Shown piece after piece: positions 17,641-25,850 of a stretch of DNA of 64,000 nucleotides; within the stretch, counting starts at the first letter, position 1; each line of letters starts with the position of its first letter. The DNA comes from Phytomonospora endophytica (GTDB taxonomy: Bacteria; Actinomycetota; Actinomycetes; Mycobacteriales; Micromonosporaceae): contig NZ_JACHGT010000012.1 in assembly GCF_014202425.1 (NCBI RefSeq), positions 62,001 through 126,000 of the forward strand, given 5' to 3'. The position numbers were made by a program, and so were the translations under genes. Under the pieces are notes generated by a model. That model was not told the DNA's origin. It was given only the letters and a program-made list of their open reading frames with translations, and made no database searches.

Positions 17641-17699
17641 CGTCCACGCGAAAACGCGTGAACGGCGGGGAAACGCTGCGGTGCCTTGTGGTCTGGCTA

Positions 17700-17813
17700 C
17701 TAACCCTGACGCTGCTTGTGGCGCGGGTCCTCGCAGATCACCATGACCCGGCCGTGGCGGCGGATCACGCGACACTTGTTGCAGATCTTCTTGACGCTCG
17801 GCTTGACCTTCAC
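17700..17813 (-). CDS. rpmJ: 50S ribosomal protein L36 (zinc type)
   Basis: L36 is a small zinc-ribbon protein of the large subunit that stabilises 23S rRNA folds near the base of the L7/L12 stalk. The 37-residue reading frame begins at GTG 17813 and reads [14 protein letters not shown], ending R-H-K-Q-R-Q-G. Zinc ligands are Cys11, Cys14, Cys27 and His32, so this is the zinc-containing paralogue type. It lies 25 nt downstream of infA, its standard position. Confidence 0.96.
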   Translation of the reverse strand: MKVKPSVKKICNKCRVIRRHGRVMVICEDPRHKQRQG

Positions 17814-17838
17814 GGCTGCCCTACTGTGTTCTCGTCGG

Positions 17839-18060
17839 TCAGCGGTAGCGGTAGACGATCCGCCCGCGGGAAAGGTCGTATGGAGATAGCTCCACGACGA
17901 CCCGGTCCTCGGGAAGGATCCGGATGTAGTGCTGTCGCATCTTGCCGCTGATGTGCGCCAGTACCTTGTGGCCGTTGGTCAGCTCAACCCGGAACATGGC
18001 GTTGGGCAGAGGCTCGATGACACGACCCTCGATCTCGATGGCGCCGTCTTTTTTCGGCAT
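17839..18060 (-). CDS. infA: Translation initiation factor IF-1
   Basis: IF-1 is an S1/OB-fold protein that occupies the ribosomal A site during initiation. The 73-residue protein starts [21 protein letters not shown] and ends with G-R-I-V-Y-R-Y-R, the normal length for the family. ATG 18060 is preceded by GGAGG. It is the first gene of the alpha block here; upstream genes are unrelated accessory genes, so it must have its own promoter in the 360 bp before it. Confidence 0.97.
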   Translation of the reverse strand: MPKKDGAIEIEGRVIEPLPNAMFRVELTNGHKVLAHISGKMRQHYIRILPEDRVVVELSPYDLSRGRIVYRYR

Positions 18061-18419
18061 GTCCTCCGCTACCGTGACTCTCTGATTGCGAATACTCGGT
18101 CCTGAAACGTTCGGCGCGCCTTGCACCCCAGCCGCTCCGCATGGCCTTGGGAAGCGCTCCTAGGCACAGCAGAATGGGCGCGGTGCGCCGTCGATGAACT
18201 CTACTCCCCTTGCGCGTGGCGTGCCACTTCGGGTCGCGAAGGGGGGCCGGGGGTGGTGAGAGTCACCGCCCCCGGAGCACGTCACCCGGCTCGTCCGCGC
18301 GTTGCGGCGGGACGTTCAGGAGACCGCGATCACGTTCCGGCGTCGCGGGCCGTACCCCTGTCACCAGGTATACCCCGGACGGGAACTCGGTGGCGAGTTC
18401 GACGGCGGCGGAGCGTCGG
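18061..18419. other. Non-coding region upstream of infA
   Basis: No credible gene is seen; open frames here are GC-driven. The part next to infA must contain its promoter and leader, but I could not pick a convincing -35/-10 pair. The distal part contains a terminator-like hairpin at 18247-18275. Confidence 0.6.
18247..18275 (-). terminator. Terminator-like hairpin
   Basis: Thirteen-bp arms, CCGGGGGTGGTGA (18247-18259) and TCACCGCCCCCGG (18263-18275), with one G-T pair and a 3-nt loop. It lies about 145 nt downstream of the accessory gene ending at 18420 and would insulate the infA promoter from it. Confidence 0.7.
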
Positions 18420-19013
18420 CTAACCGTCCCCCAACTCCAGTTCAAGACCGCCCCGGTCGCCGCGGACGAGCAGCAGGTCGGTTTCGGTCCCGCCCGAAGG
18501 GCCCGTGGAGCGCAGCTCGTACACGCCGGGCAGGACCCACACGCCGAAGCCGGTCGCGTCCGCCTCCGGGAAGGCCGTTCCCGCGAAGTCGACGTCGCGC
18601 GGTTCTCCGGCGACGGTGACGATCGCGCGCTCGACCGGGCAGTCGACGAACGGGAAGTGGTCGTGCCCCACCACCGGGATCGTGATGGTGGTGGGCTCGA
18701 CGCCGTCGGCGGTGACCTTGAGGTGGACGTCGTAGTCGTCGGGCGCGTCGGTCATCTCGACATCCAGGATCTCGGCGTCGCGCCAAGGGCGGCTGGGCGG
18801 CGTTCCGGCGGGTTCCTCACACCAGGGATGGATCATGTCCGCGATCGCGGCCGGGTCCCCGCCTTCGACGGCGGCCAGGAATTCGAGGGCGAAGCTCCCA
18901 CTCGGTTTCCACCCCGAGCAGGCGAAGAACCCCCCGCCGCAGAGCACGAGGAGGACCGCGCCCGCCAGCAGTTTCAGCCACAGGTCGCGATGCCGCTCCA
19001 CGGCTAAACCCAT
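18420..19013 (-). CDS. Membrane-anchored protein, paralogue of its neighbour
   Basis: A 197-residue protein with a short basic N-terminus, one hydrophobic helix at about 17-35 ending in a C-S-G sequence, and an extracytoplasmic domain. The domain begins F-A-L-E-F-L-A-A-V-E-G-G-D and contains a late V-W-V-L-P-G-V-Y-E-L strand. The neighbour at 19095 has the same architecture (start M-G-L, helix, I-A-L-D-L-I-E-A-I-E-D-R-D, V-W-L-L-P-G-I-Y-T-V), so the two are diverged tandem paralogues. The family is not recognised. The Cys in A-C-S-G could be a lipobox-like site but lacks the usual preceding residues. Confidence 0.72.
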   Translation of the reverse strand: MGLAVERHRDLWLKLLAGAVLLVLCGGGFFACSGWKPSGSFALEFLAAVEGGDPAAIADMIHPWCEEPAGTPPSRPWRDAEILDVEMTDAPDDYDVHLKVTADGVEPTTITIPVVGHDHFPFVDCPVERAIVTVAGEPRDVDFAGTAFPEADATGFGVWVLPGVYELRSTGPSGGTETDLLLVRGDRGGLELELGDG

Positions 19014-19094
19014 GCCGTCACGGTACGGCGGTTTCGGCCCGCCGTGTGTCCCGTGCACGCTCGGCGGGTTGCGACAGATCGCACCCCGGGGAGC

Positions 19095-19703
19095 TCACGC
19101 CACCGCCGTCAGGGCGAGGGCCGGCTCCTCCTCCAGCGTCACCGTCAGCCGCCCGGCGAGGGCGACTCCACCGTCACCGGTCGCGGTGACCGTGTAGATC
19201 CCCGGGAGCAGCCAGACGTGCACCATCGCGCCGGACCCGACATCACGGCCGTCGATCGTCACGGCGGTGAGGCCACCCCCGATTTTCGCGGTGATCGCGC
19301 CCCTGACCATCGGGTCGAGGATCACCTCACGGCCCTTCACCGTCCCGACGGCGAAGTTCAGCCGGGCGCCTCCGCTGCGCGTCAGGTCGGTCGAGGCGAC
19401 CTCGACGACGACGTCGTAGTCGTAGCTGGAGTCGTTCGGCGAGGTCTCGACGATCCGGGCGTCGGTCCACGGGAAGTCGGGCAGGACCGCTTCGGCCGGG
19501 CCGGGGGCGCCGTTGAGGCTGTCGGTGAGGGAGGCGATCTCGTCGAGGTCGCGGTCCTCGATCGCCTCGATGAGGTCCAGCGCGATCCGGCCCTCCGGCC
19601 GGTGCACCAGCAGGTAGGTACCGACCATGAGCAGGAACGCGGCGAAAACGGCCCCCACCCAGACCAACACCGGGTGCCCGCGTGCCGCCGTCATCAGTCC
19701 CAT
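19095..19703 (-). CDS. Membrane-anchored protein, paralogue of its neighbour
   Basis: A 202-residue protein with one transmembrane helix at about 12-33 and an extracytoplasmic domain of about 165 residues ending in beta-rich sequence. It shares architecture and several motifs with the gene 81 nt downstream (18420), including the helix after the membrane segment and the V-W-L-L-P-G-I-Y-T-V strand. ATG 19703 gives the same M-G-L start as the paralogue; the frame open to 19793 runs into the divergent promoter of the protease. No function can be assigned. Confidence 0.72.
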   Translation of the reverse strand: MGLMTAARGHPVLVWVGAVFAAFLLMVGTYLLVHRPEGRIALDLIEAIEDRDLDEIASLTDSLNGAPGPAEAVLPDFPWTDARIVETSPNDSSYDYDVVVEVASTDLTRSGGARLNFAVGTVKGREVILDPMVRGAITAKIGGGLTAVTIDGRDVGSGAMVHVWLLPGIYTVTATGDGGVALAGRLTVTLEEEPALALTAVA

Positions 19704-19754
19704 CGGCACACGGTAGCCACTCCGCGCATCTGTGAACTTTGTGAATAGCCGCCC

Positions 19755-19784
19755 TTGACGCACCCCCGTCCAGCCCGATAGCAA
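19755..19784 (+). promoter_or_regulatory. Putative promoter of the M4 protease gene
   Basis: TTGACG at 19755-19760 and TAGCAA at 19779-19784 with an 18-bp spacer form a fair promoter about 60 nt upstream of the protease ATG. Just before it, GTGAA occurs twice 4 nt apart (around 19731-19744), which may be a regulator site. The -10 is imperfect. Confidence 0.45.
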
Positions 19785-19843
19785 TACGGGCAATGTTGTT
19801 TAAAGCTGTTGGCTTCACCGCCCACGGCTCAAGGGAGGCAACA

Positions 19844-22429
19844 ATGGTCCGACCCACCCTCCGGCGCGGCGCGCTCTTAGCCGTCGCCGCACTGGCCGCG
19901 ACGGCCCTCGGCGCGCCCCCCGCGCACGCCGACCCCGACCTCACCCCGCTCGACGTCCAGGCCCTCGACGCCGCGCTCGCCCACACCGGCGGCACCGCCC
20001 GCGCGGCGGCAACCGACTTCACGCCCCTGTCGGCGACCTCCGACGGCGCCGACACCACCGTCCGGCTCCAGCAGCTCCACCACGGCGTCCCCGTCTTCGG
20101 CGCCCACGCCCTCGTCCACCTCACCGACGGCGCCGCCGACCCCGGGCAGGACCCGGTGACCGGGAAGACCTTCGCGCTGACCGTCGGCACGACGGCCCGC
20201 GTCCCCGCCGAGACCGCCGGGCACAAGGCCCTGGCGAGCCTCACCGACCCCCGCACCCGCTCCGGGGCGACCGTCACCGGTGCCGAGCTCACCGTCCTCC
20301 CGCTGGGGTCGGGCGTGCTCACCTGGCGCGTGAGCCTCTCCGGCCTCGACCACGAGAAGCGGACGCCGATGATGCGCGACGTGTTCGTCGACGCGCTGAC
20401 CGGCGGCGTGCGGATGTCCTACGACACCGTCCAGTTCGCCGGACCCGCCGACGGCGACGGTGTCGCCCACGACGGCCGCACCCTCCCGCTGAAGGTCCAC
20501 ACCACCGACACCGGCACCTTCGAGATGCGCGACCGCTCCCGCCCGATGTGGGACGGCGTCAACGGCGAGATCGTCACCTACGACGCCGAAGGCCGCAACT
20601 ACTGGGAGTACTCCGGCCAGTTCCCGCCCGACACGCCCGTCGTGGCGGGCCCGACCGCGTCCTTCGGCGGCCGCGCCACCGACTCCGGCGCCGTCGACGC
20701 GCACTGGGGCGCCGGACAGGTCTACGAGTACTACAAGTCGCGCTTCGGCCGCGAAGGCCTCGACGGCGAGGGCGGCTCGATGATCTCGGTCGTCGGCACC
20801 ACCTACTTCGGCCGGCCCTTCGTCAACGCCTTCTGGGACGGCACGAAGATGGTCTACGGCTGGTCCACGGGTGAGATCCGGCCGCTGTCGGCCGACCTCG
20901 ACGTGGTCGGCCACGAGATGACCCACGGCGTCATCACCAACAGCGCCGACCTCGTCTACATCGGACAGTCCGGCGCCATGAACGAGGCGCTCGCCGACTA
21001 CTTCGGCAACGCCGTCGACGTCGACGTGACCGGCACCGACATGGCCGACCCCGGCTCGGGGCTGCTCGGCGAGGACCTGTGCCGCACGACCACCCCGGCC
21101 GACTGCGCCCTGCGCGACCTCAACGACGGCCGCACCACCATCGACAGCTTCCTCGGGGTGAACATCCGCAGCGACTCCGGCGGCGTCCACCTCAACTCCA
21201 CGATCTTCTCCGGCGCCCTCTGGGACGTCCGGCAGAAGCTCGACACCGCGCTGACCGACAAGGTCGTCTACAAGGCGCTCACCGAGTACATGACGCCGAC
21301 CGACACCTTCAGCGACGGCCGCGCGGCCGTCGAGGCCGCCGCGCGCAAGCTCGGCCTGTCACGCGCCGACCGCAAGGTCATCGCCGACGCCTTCGCCGCG
21401 CACGGGATCTACCCCGGCTGGGAGAAGGACCTGGGCGTCGACAGCCGCGTGCTGTTCGAGGCCGTCACCGACCGGTCGGTCACCTTCGACGCCGACGGCG
21501 GCGCCTACGTCGTGACCAGTTCCGACACCCACGGCGAGGCCTACCCGACGATCTGGGCCGGCCGCACCGACGGGCACGGGAAGGCCAAGGCGGTCAGCCC
21601 CGATGACGGCCGCTACCACTCCAGCCCCTCCACGGACGGCAAGACCGTGGTGTGGACAGCGGAGGGCTACACGCCCGAAGGCGAGCCGTGGGCGGCGGTG
21701 CTGGCGCGCTCGCTGAAGGGCGGACCGGTCCGCACGGTCGCCGAGGCCTTCGACGGCACGAGTTACGCCTCGCCGACCGTCGACGGCGAGACGATCGCGT
21801 GGACGGCCAGCGAGATCCCCGCCTTCGAGACGAACGTCTACGTCAAGGCCGGAACGGCCGCGCCGGTCGCGGTCACGCCCGCGGCCGGGATCCAGGGGTC
21901 CTGGCTGGATCTGCGCGGCGGGCGCCTCGGTTACGTCGAGATCGACTCCTCGGGCGGCTGGACATACCGGCCGGTCGTGTACGAGCTCGCGACGGGCGCG
22001 AAGACCTACTTCGAGAACCGCCCGGAGTTCGTCTACAACAAGGACGTCGTGCTCGGCTCGAAGGGCCCGAGCTGGGTCCAGGACGTCGACGTCGACGGCA
22101 ACGCCGCCATCATGCAGGCGAAGTACGACGGCACGGGCGTGCGGGCGCTGATCGCCGAGGACGACGCCGACGCGCCCTTCCAGCCCGTCCTGGACGGCAA
22201 CGACCTGTTCCTGACCTACAGCTCCCGCGACGCCTCGGCGGCCGGGAACGCCGGGCTGGCGAAGCTGTTCCAGCTCCCGGCCGTGGGCGGGGAGCCGTGG
22301 CGCGTGTCGTGCAACCGCGGCGACCAGGGCCAGTTCGCCGTCGACGGGCTCCTGCGCGTCGTGTGGCTCGACGGGACGACGGGCATCACCAACGTCGTCA
22401 CACGTGCCCTGCCCGCCGGACGCTGCTAG
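19844..22429 (+). CDS. Secreted thermolysin-family (M4) metalloprotease with C-terminal propeller-like region
   Basis: An 861-residue secreted zinc endopeptidase. A signal peptide occupies about 1-27 (A-P-P-A-H-A then D-P-D). An FTP/PepSY-like propeptide follows to about 240, then the M4 domain beginning near D-A-H-W-G-A-G (~285). The zinc motif H-E-M-T-H is at 357-361, the third ligand Glu381 lies in N-E-A-L-A-D exactly 20 residues on, and the catalytic G-G-V-H (His449) matches His231 of thermolysin. From about 545 to the end a beta-rich region carries repeated T-I-W-A-G-R, K-T-V-V-W-T-A and E-T-I-A-W-T-A patterns like TolB/PD40 propeller blades. Typical M4 enzymes are ~550 residues, so this extension is unusual. 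ATG 19844 follows AGGGAGG. Confidence 0.9.
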   Translation: MVRPTLRRGALLAVAALAATALGAPPAHADPDLTPLDVQALDAALAHTGGTARAAATDFTPLSATSDGADTTVRLQQLHHGVPVFGAHALVHLTDGAADPGQDPVTGKTFALTVGTTARVPAETAGHKALASLTDPRTRSGATVTGAELTVLPLGSGVLTWRVSLSGLDHEKRTPMMRDVFVDALTGGVRMSYDTVQFAGPADGDGVAHDGRTLPLKVHTTDTGTFEMRDRSRPMWDGVNGEIVTYDAEGRNYWEYSGQFPPDTPVVAGPTASFGGRATDSGAVDAHWGAGQVYEYYKSRFGREGLDGEGGSMISVVGTTYFGRPFVNAFWDGTKMVYGWSTGEIRPLSADLDVVGHEMTHGVITNSADLVYIGQSGAMNEALADYFGNAVDVDVTGTDMADPGSGLLGEDLCRTTTPADCALRDLNDGRTTIDSFLGVNIRSDSGGVHLNSTIFSGALWDVRQKLDTALTDKVVYKALTEYMTPTDTFSDGRAAVEAAARKLGLSRADRKVIADAFAAHGIYPGWEKDLGVDSRVLFEAVTDRSVTFDADGGAYVVTSSDTHGEAYPTIWAGRTDGHGKAKAVSPDDGRYHSSPSTDGKTVVWTAEGYTPEGEPWAAVLARSLKGGPVRTVAEAFDGTSYASPTVDGETIAWTASEIPAFETNVYVKAGTAAPVAVTPAAGIQGSWLDLRGGRLGYVEIDSSGGWTYRPVVYELATGAKTYFENRPEFVYNKDVVLGSKGPSWVQDVDVDGNAAIMQAKYDGTGVRALIAEDDADAPFQPVLDGNDLFLTYSSRDASAAGNAGLAKLFQLPAVGGEPWRVSCNRGDQGQFAVDGLLRVVWLDGTTGITNVVTRALPAGRC

Positions 22430-22445
22430 ACCGGAAGGTGTGGAG

Positions 22446-22475
22446 GCGGGCGCGCGGCCTCGGCCGCGCGCCCGC
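22446..22475 (+). terminator. Terminator after the protease gene
   Basis: Perfect 14-bp arms GCGGGCGCGCGGCC (22446-22459) and its complement (22462-22475) around a 2-nt loop, 17 nt after the protease stop. Confidence 0.85.
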
Positions 22476-22619
22476 TCACGCTGCCGGGGCGGCGGCGTTC
22501 GTGGCGGCGTTCGTGGCGGCGATGCGCATGCCGGGCCGCGCGGGGCGCGTCACGCGCCGAGAGCCGCTCCGGCGCCGCGATCCGGCGGGTCGCGTGTCAC
22601 CTCACGCACCGACCTTCCC

Positions 22620-23850
22620 CGCCTGGCGCCGTGTCCGCCGCGCGGTTGCCTCACGCCCACCGAACTCGCCCGGGAGCAGGTCGCGAGCCGACGCTCGTCC
22701 CGGCAACGCGCCCCGGCCGGTCGGGAGCGCGGTCACCTCACGCCCGGCCAAGCCGCCCGAGGCACCTCACGAGCCGACGCTGGCCCCACCACCGCGCCCA
22801 CCACCGCGCCCGCCGGACCGCGCGCGGGTGCGGGGGCAACTCGCCGGAGCCATCCGGGGCAGGTCACGAACCGACGCTCGCCCCGCCGCGACCACTGGGC
22901 TGCGCGCGGTCACCTCACGCCCGGCCAAGCCGCCCGAGGCACCTCACGAGCCGACGCTGGCCTCACCACCGCACCCGGAGGGCCGCGCGGTTGTGCGCGG
23001 GTATGCCCGGTTGTGCGGCGACCCGCCGAAGCCGTCCAGGTCACGTCACGCGAGCGCCGACGTTCGTCCCGGCGCCACATTCGGCGGCTGCGTGCGCGGT
23101 TACCTCACGCTCGTCACAGCCACCCGGAAGCAGGTCACGAACCGACGCTGGCCCCGCCACCGCACCCGGCGGGCCGCGCGCGCACTCACCTCACGCCCAC
23201 CGCAGCCACCTGAGGACAGGTCACGAACCGACGCTCGTCCCGCCACCGCACCCGGCGAGCCGCACGGTTGTGCGGCGACTCGCCGAAACCGTCCAGGTCA
23301 CGTCACGCGAGCGCCGCCCCCCACGCCGCGCCCGGCGAGCCGCGCGCGCACTCACCTCACGCCCACCGCAGCCACCCGGAAGCAGGTCACCAGCCGACGC
23401 CCGCCCCCCGCCCGCCCGCCGGGCTGGGCCGGGCACGGTTATGCGCAGGTGTGCGGTTGTGCGGCAACTCGCCGAAACCGTCCACGTCACGTCAGGCGAG
23501 CGCCGCCCCCCGCACCCGCACCCGGCGAGCCGCGCGCGCACTCACCTCACGCCCACCGCAGCCGCCATCCGCCCCCGCCGGGCCGGGCCGGACCGCGCAC
23601 TGTTATGCGCAGGGGTGCGGTTGTGCGGCAACTCGCCGAAACCGTCCAGGTCACGTCACGCCCCCCGCCACCGCCCGCCGGACCGCGCACGGTTATGCGC
23701 AGGTGTGCGGTTGTGCGGCAACTCGCCGAAACCGTCCAGGTCACGTCACGCGAGCGCCAACCCCCGCCACCGCCCCGCCGAGCCGCGCGCACTCACCCCA
23801 CGCCCACCGCAGCCGCCATCCGCCCCCGCCCCCCACCACCGCTCCCCACC
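22620..23850. repeat. Non-coding array of two interleaved degenerate repeat families
   Basis: Two unit types alternate. Type B, about 70 nt, has copies near 22988-23058, 23263-23315 (shortened), 23434-23504, 23598-23661 and 23688-23758; the last two sit in a 90-bp period. Its core contains ACGGTT...AACCGT and GTTG...CAAC inverted repeats, then CCAGGTCACGTCACG. Type A contains CACCTCACGCCC followed by CACGAACCGACGC-like sequence; one pair at 22727-22785 and 22904-22962 is almost identical over ~59 bp at 177-bp spacing, and others lie near 23174, 23341, 23531 and 23781. GGTCAC recurs about every 60-90 nt. All frames look open because of GC content, but unit spacing shifts frame (23434 to 23598 is 164 bp), arguing against coding. 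Confidence 0.8.
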
Positions 23851-23856
23851 CCCCGC

Positions 23857-24768
23857 TCACACCACAATCCGCCGCGGCGTCCCGAAGGCCTCGACGTGGT
23901 GCGCGCCGACGAAGGCGTTCGACTTCGCGATCCGTCCGCCGACGATGCGGAGCACGTCGACGACGTGCGCCTCGTAGTGGGACGCGCCGGGTTCGCGCAG
24001 GTAGCGCAGCAGCGCCGGGCGGCTGTTGGCCACGGCCGGGAAGGTGCGCCAGTCGTAGGGGCGCGCGAGGAAGGCGGCCGCGGCCTCGGCACCGACGACC
24101 GGCGGCGCCGGCGGCGTGGTGATCCGCACGTCCTCGGCGAGCAGCGCCCGGAAGTCGGCGGCGGAGCTCTCGGCGGCGTAGCGGCGCAGGACGTCCTCGT
24201 CGGCGGGGGTGAGTTCGGGGCGGCGCCGGTCGCGGGGGTCTTCGGGCGCGTGGCGGCGGACGGTGGCGCGGGCGCGCTGGAGGAGGCTGTTGGCGGCGGG
24301 GGTTCCACGCCGAGCGCGGCGGCGACCTCGCCGGAGCTCCAGCCGTGCACCTCGCGCAGGACGAAGGCCGGGCGGGCAGGTGGGTCAGGGCGGCGATGAG
24401 AGCGAGCTCGACGGTATCCACGGCGGCGCGGCCGTCGTGCGGGTCGTTGCCTTGCGGGTGTCGAGGAAGGCGTTGGTGGCGATCCGGTAGAGCCACGTGC
24501 GGGCCGAGGCGCGTCCCTCGAAGGCCTCCCGTGCCTCCCAGGTGCGCAGGAAGGTCTCCTGGACGAGGTCGTCGGCGACGTTGCCGGTGAGGCGGCAGCA
24601 GTGCGCGAGCAGTTCGCGGTGGTGCGCGGTCTGGGCGGCTTCGAACCACGCCCGTCTCGCCTCGGGCCCGGGTGGTGCGACACGGTACCCGCCGGACCGA
24701 TGACGATCGGCGGGGTTCGTCGTCGGAGCCGCGATCGCGAAGCGCTGCTGTCGCGCGAGAAGGCGCAC
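23857..24768 (-). pseudogene. Decayed ECF sigma factor with SnoaL-like C-terminal domain
   Basis: Joined across frames the minus strand encodes an ECF sigma factor: region 2 (A-H-H-R-E-L-L-A-H-C-C-R-L-T-G... D-L-V-Q-E-T-F-L-R-T-W-E), region 4 (E-L-A-L-I-A-A-L-T-H-L-P-A-R-P... L-R-E-V-H-G-W-S-S-G-E-V-A-A-A-L-G-V) and a C-terminal SnoaL-like domain ending G-T-P-R-R-I-V-V at 23857. Three separate single-base deletions break it: near 24450 (after F-L-D-T-R-K), near 24364 (after L-P-A-R-P) and near 24297 (after G-V-E-P). All are next to short homopolymer or GC runs, so sequencing error must be excluded. The start is uncertain; GTG 24768 is the furthest in-frame candidate and overlaps the divergent remnant. 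Confidence 0.75.
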
Positions 24769-25079
24769 ACCCGTGAGGGCGACGCGATCGCCGCCGCCCG
24801 CAGGCGCCTGCCGGTGACCGAGGTCGACGCGGGCATCCCCTTCACCGGTGCTCCTCGGCCGGCATCGAGGGCCGGGGTTTCCCCGCCGACGCCTTCGCCT
24901 TCTTCCTGCGGCGGGACGAACGGGTGTTCCTGACCTACGAGACCGACCATCGCGGCTGCGAGGTGATGATGCCGGCGCTGCTGCTGCTCGACATGGGCGT
25001 CCACGGCCGCCAGGAGACCTGGGAGGACTCGCCTGAGGGCTGGCCGCAGGACGCGGCCCGGCGTGACCGCCTGACATGA
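24700..25079 (+). pseudogene. Remnant of a DUF899 (thioredoxin-like) gene with internal deletion
   Basis: From ATG 24700 the frame reads R-D-R-E-A-L-L-S-R-E-K-A-H-T-R... A-A-R-R-R-L-P-V-T-E-V-D, the typical N-terminal ~45 residues of DUF899 proteins. Near 24850 the reading frame changes and the sequence jumps to the C-terminal part, F-F-L-R-R-D-E-R-V-F-L-T-Y-E-T... G-R-Q-E-T-W-E-D-S-P-E-G-W-P-Q, ending at TGA 25077-25079. The central half, about 100-120 residues including the thioredoxin-like core, is missing. It overlaps the 5' end of the decayed sigma factor on the other strand. Confidence 0.7.
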
Positions 25080-25080
25080 C

Positions 25081-25110
25081 GACGCCCCCGGGCACCCGGC
25101 CCGGGGCGTC
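25081..25110. terminator. Hairpin between convergent genes
   Basis: GACGCCCCCGGG (25081-25092) pairs with CCCGGGGCGTC (25100-25110) with one bulged base. It lies 2 nt after the DUF899 remnant and 12 nt after pnuC on the opposite strand, so it can serve both directions. Confidence 0.75.
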
Positions 25111-25121
25111 GCCGAGAGCCT

Positions 25122-25772
25122 CTAGTCGGCGGCCGCCGCGGCGGCCTGCACCGACCGCAGGGCGGTCTTGCGCCAGTCGAGGAAACCCTTGACGACCAGC
25201 GCGGCGAAGACCACGTAGACCAGTGCCGAGAAGTACAGGCCGGACTTGATCTGGAGGGGCACGCCCACGATGTCGACGGCGAGCCACACCAGCCAGAACT
25301 CGACCAGCCCGACGGCCTGCGCACCGAACGCGACGAGTGTCCCGACGAAGATCCAGGCGTCCGGGAAGGGGTTCCACGAGGCGTGGAAGCCCTGCGCGTT
25401 CAGGTAGGTCAGCAGCCCGCCGAAGGCGCCCGTCCCGACGACCATCGCCACGCCGATGAGGAGGCGCTCGCGGGCGGTCGCGGTCCGCACGACCATCCCG
25501 AAGACCGTGCGCTTGTGCCGGGTCCAGGCCCACCAGCCGTAGACGGAGATCAGCAGGATCGCGACCTGCCGCGCGGCCAGGCCGCCGAGGGTCGCCGACA
25601 TGTAGACGATGAACAGCATCACCGTGGCGAGGATCTGCACCGGCCAGGTCCAGATCGTGCGGCGGTCGGCGAGCAGCACGACCAGCAGCGCCGACAGCTG
25701 GCCGACGAGCTCGGCCCAGGAGATGTGCTGATCGAGGATCGTCAGGCCGCTGTTAAGGAGGAACTCGCTCAC
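25122..25772 (-). CDS. pnuC: PnuC-family nicotinamide riboside transporter
   Basis: An integral membrane protein of 216 residues with about seven hydrophobic segments. The signature region W-P-V-Q-I-L-A-T... Q-V-A-I-L-L-I-S-V-Y-G-W-W-A-W matches PnuC, which imports nicotinamide riboside by facilitated diffusion for NAD salvage. A second family feature is the late D-x-V-x-V-P-L-Q-I-K-S-G-L-Y. GTG 25772 gives a normal N-terminus; another GTG at 25844 would add 24 residues and no strong ribosome binding site decides between them. No NAD-responsive riboswitch is evident upstream. Confidence 0.85.
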   Translation of the reverse strand: MSEFLLNSGLTILDQHISWAELVGQLSALLVVLLADRRTIWTWPVQILATVMLFIVYMSATLGGLAARQVAILLISVYGWWAWTRHKRTVFGMVVRTATARERLLIGVAMVVGTGAFGGLLTYLNAQGFHASWNPFPDAWIFVGTLVAFGAQAVGLVEFWLVWLAVDIVGVPLQIKSGLYFSALVYVVFAALVVKGFLDWRKTALRSVQAAAAAAD

Positions 25773-25850
25773 GAGCGCGAAGCGTACACCGAGCGGAAGG
25801 GCTTCGGGCGCGCTGAAACCGTTGGTGCGCGAACGGCCCGGCACGGCCGG

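Noticed and set aside
22620-23850. CRISPR array
   Set aside because: Repeat units are degenerate, of two types and unequal spacing, with no uniform short repeats and unique spacers, and no cas genes nearby.
22631-23977. 448-codon plus-strand frame across the repeat array
   Set aside because: All frames are open in this GC-rich repeat; repeat units change frame between copies and the residues are Arg/Pro/His-rich without any fold features.
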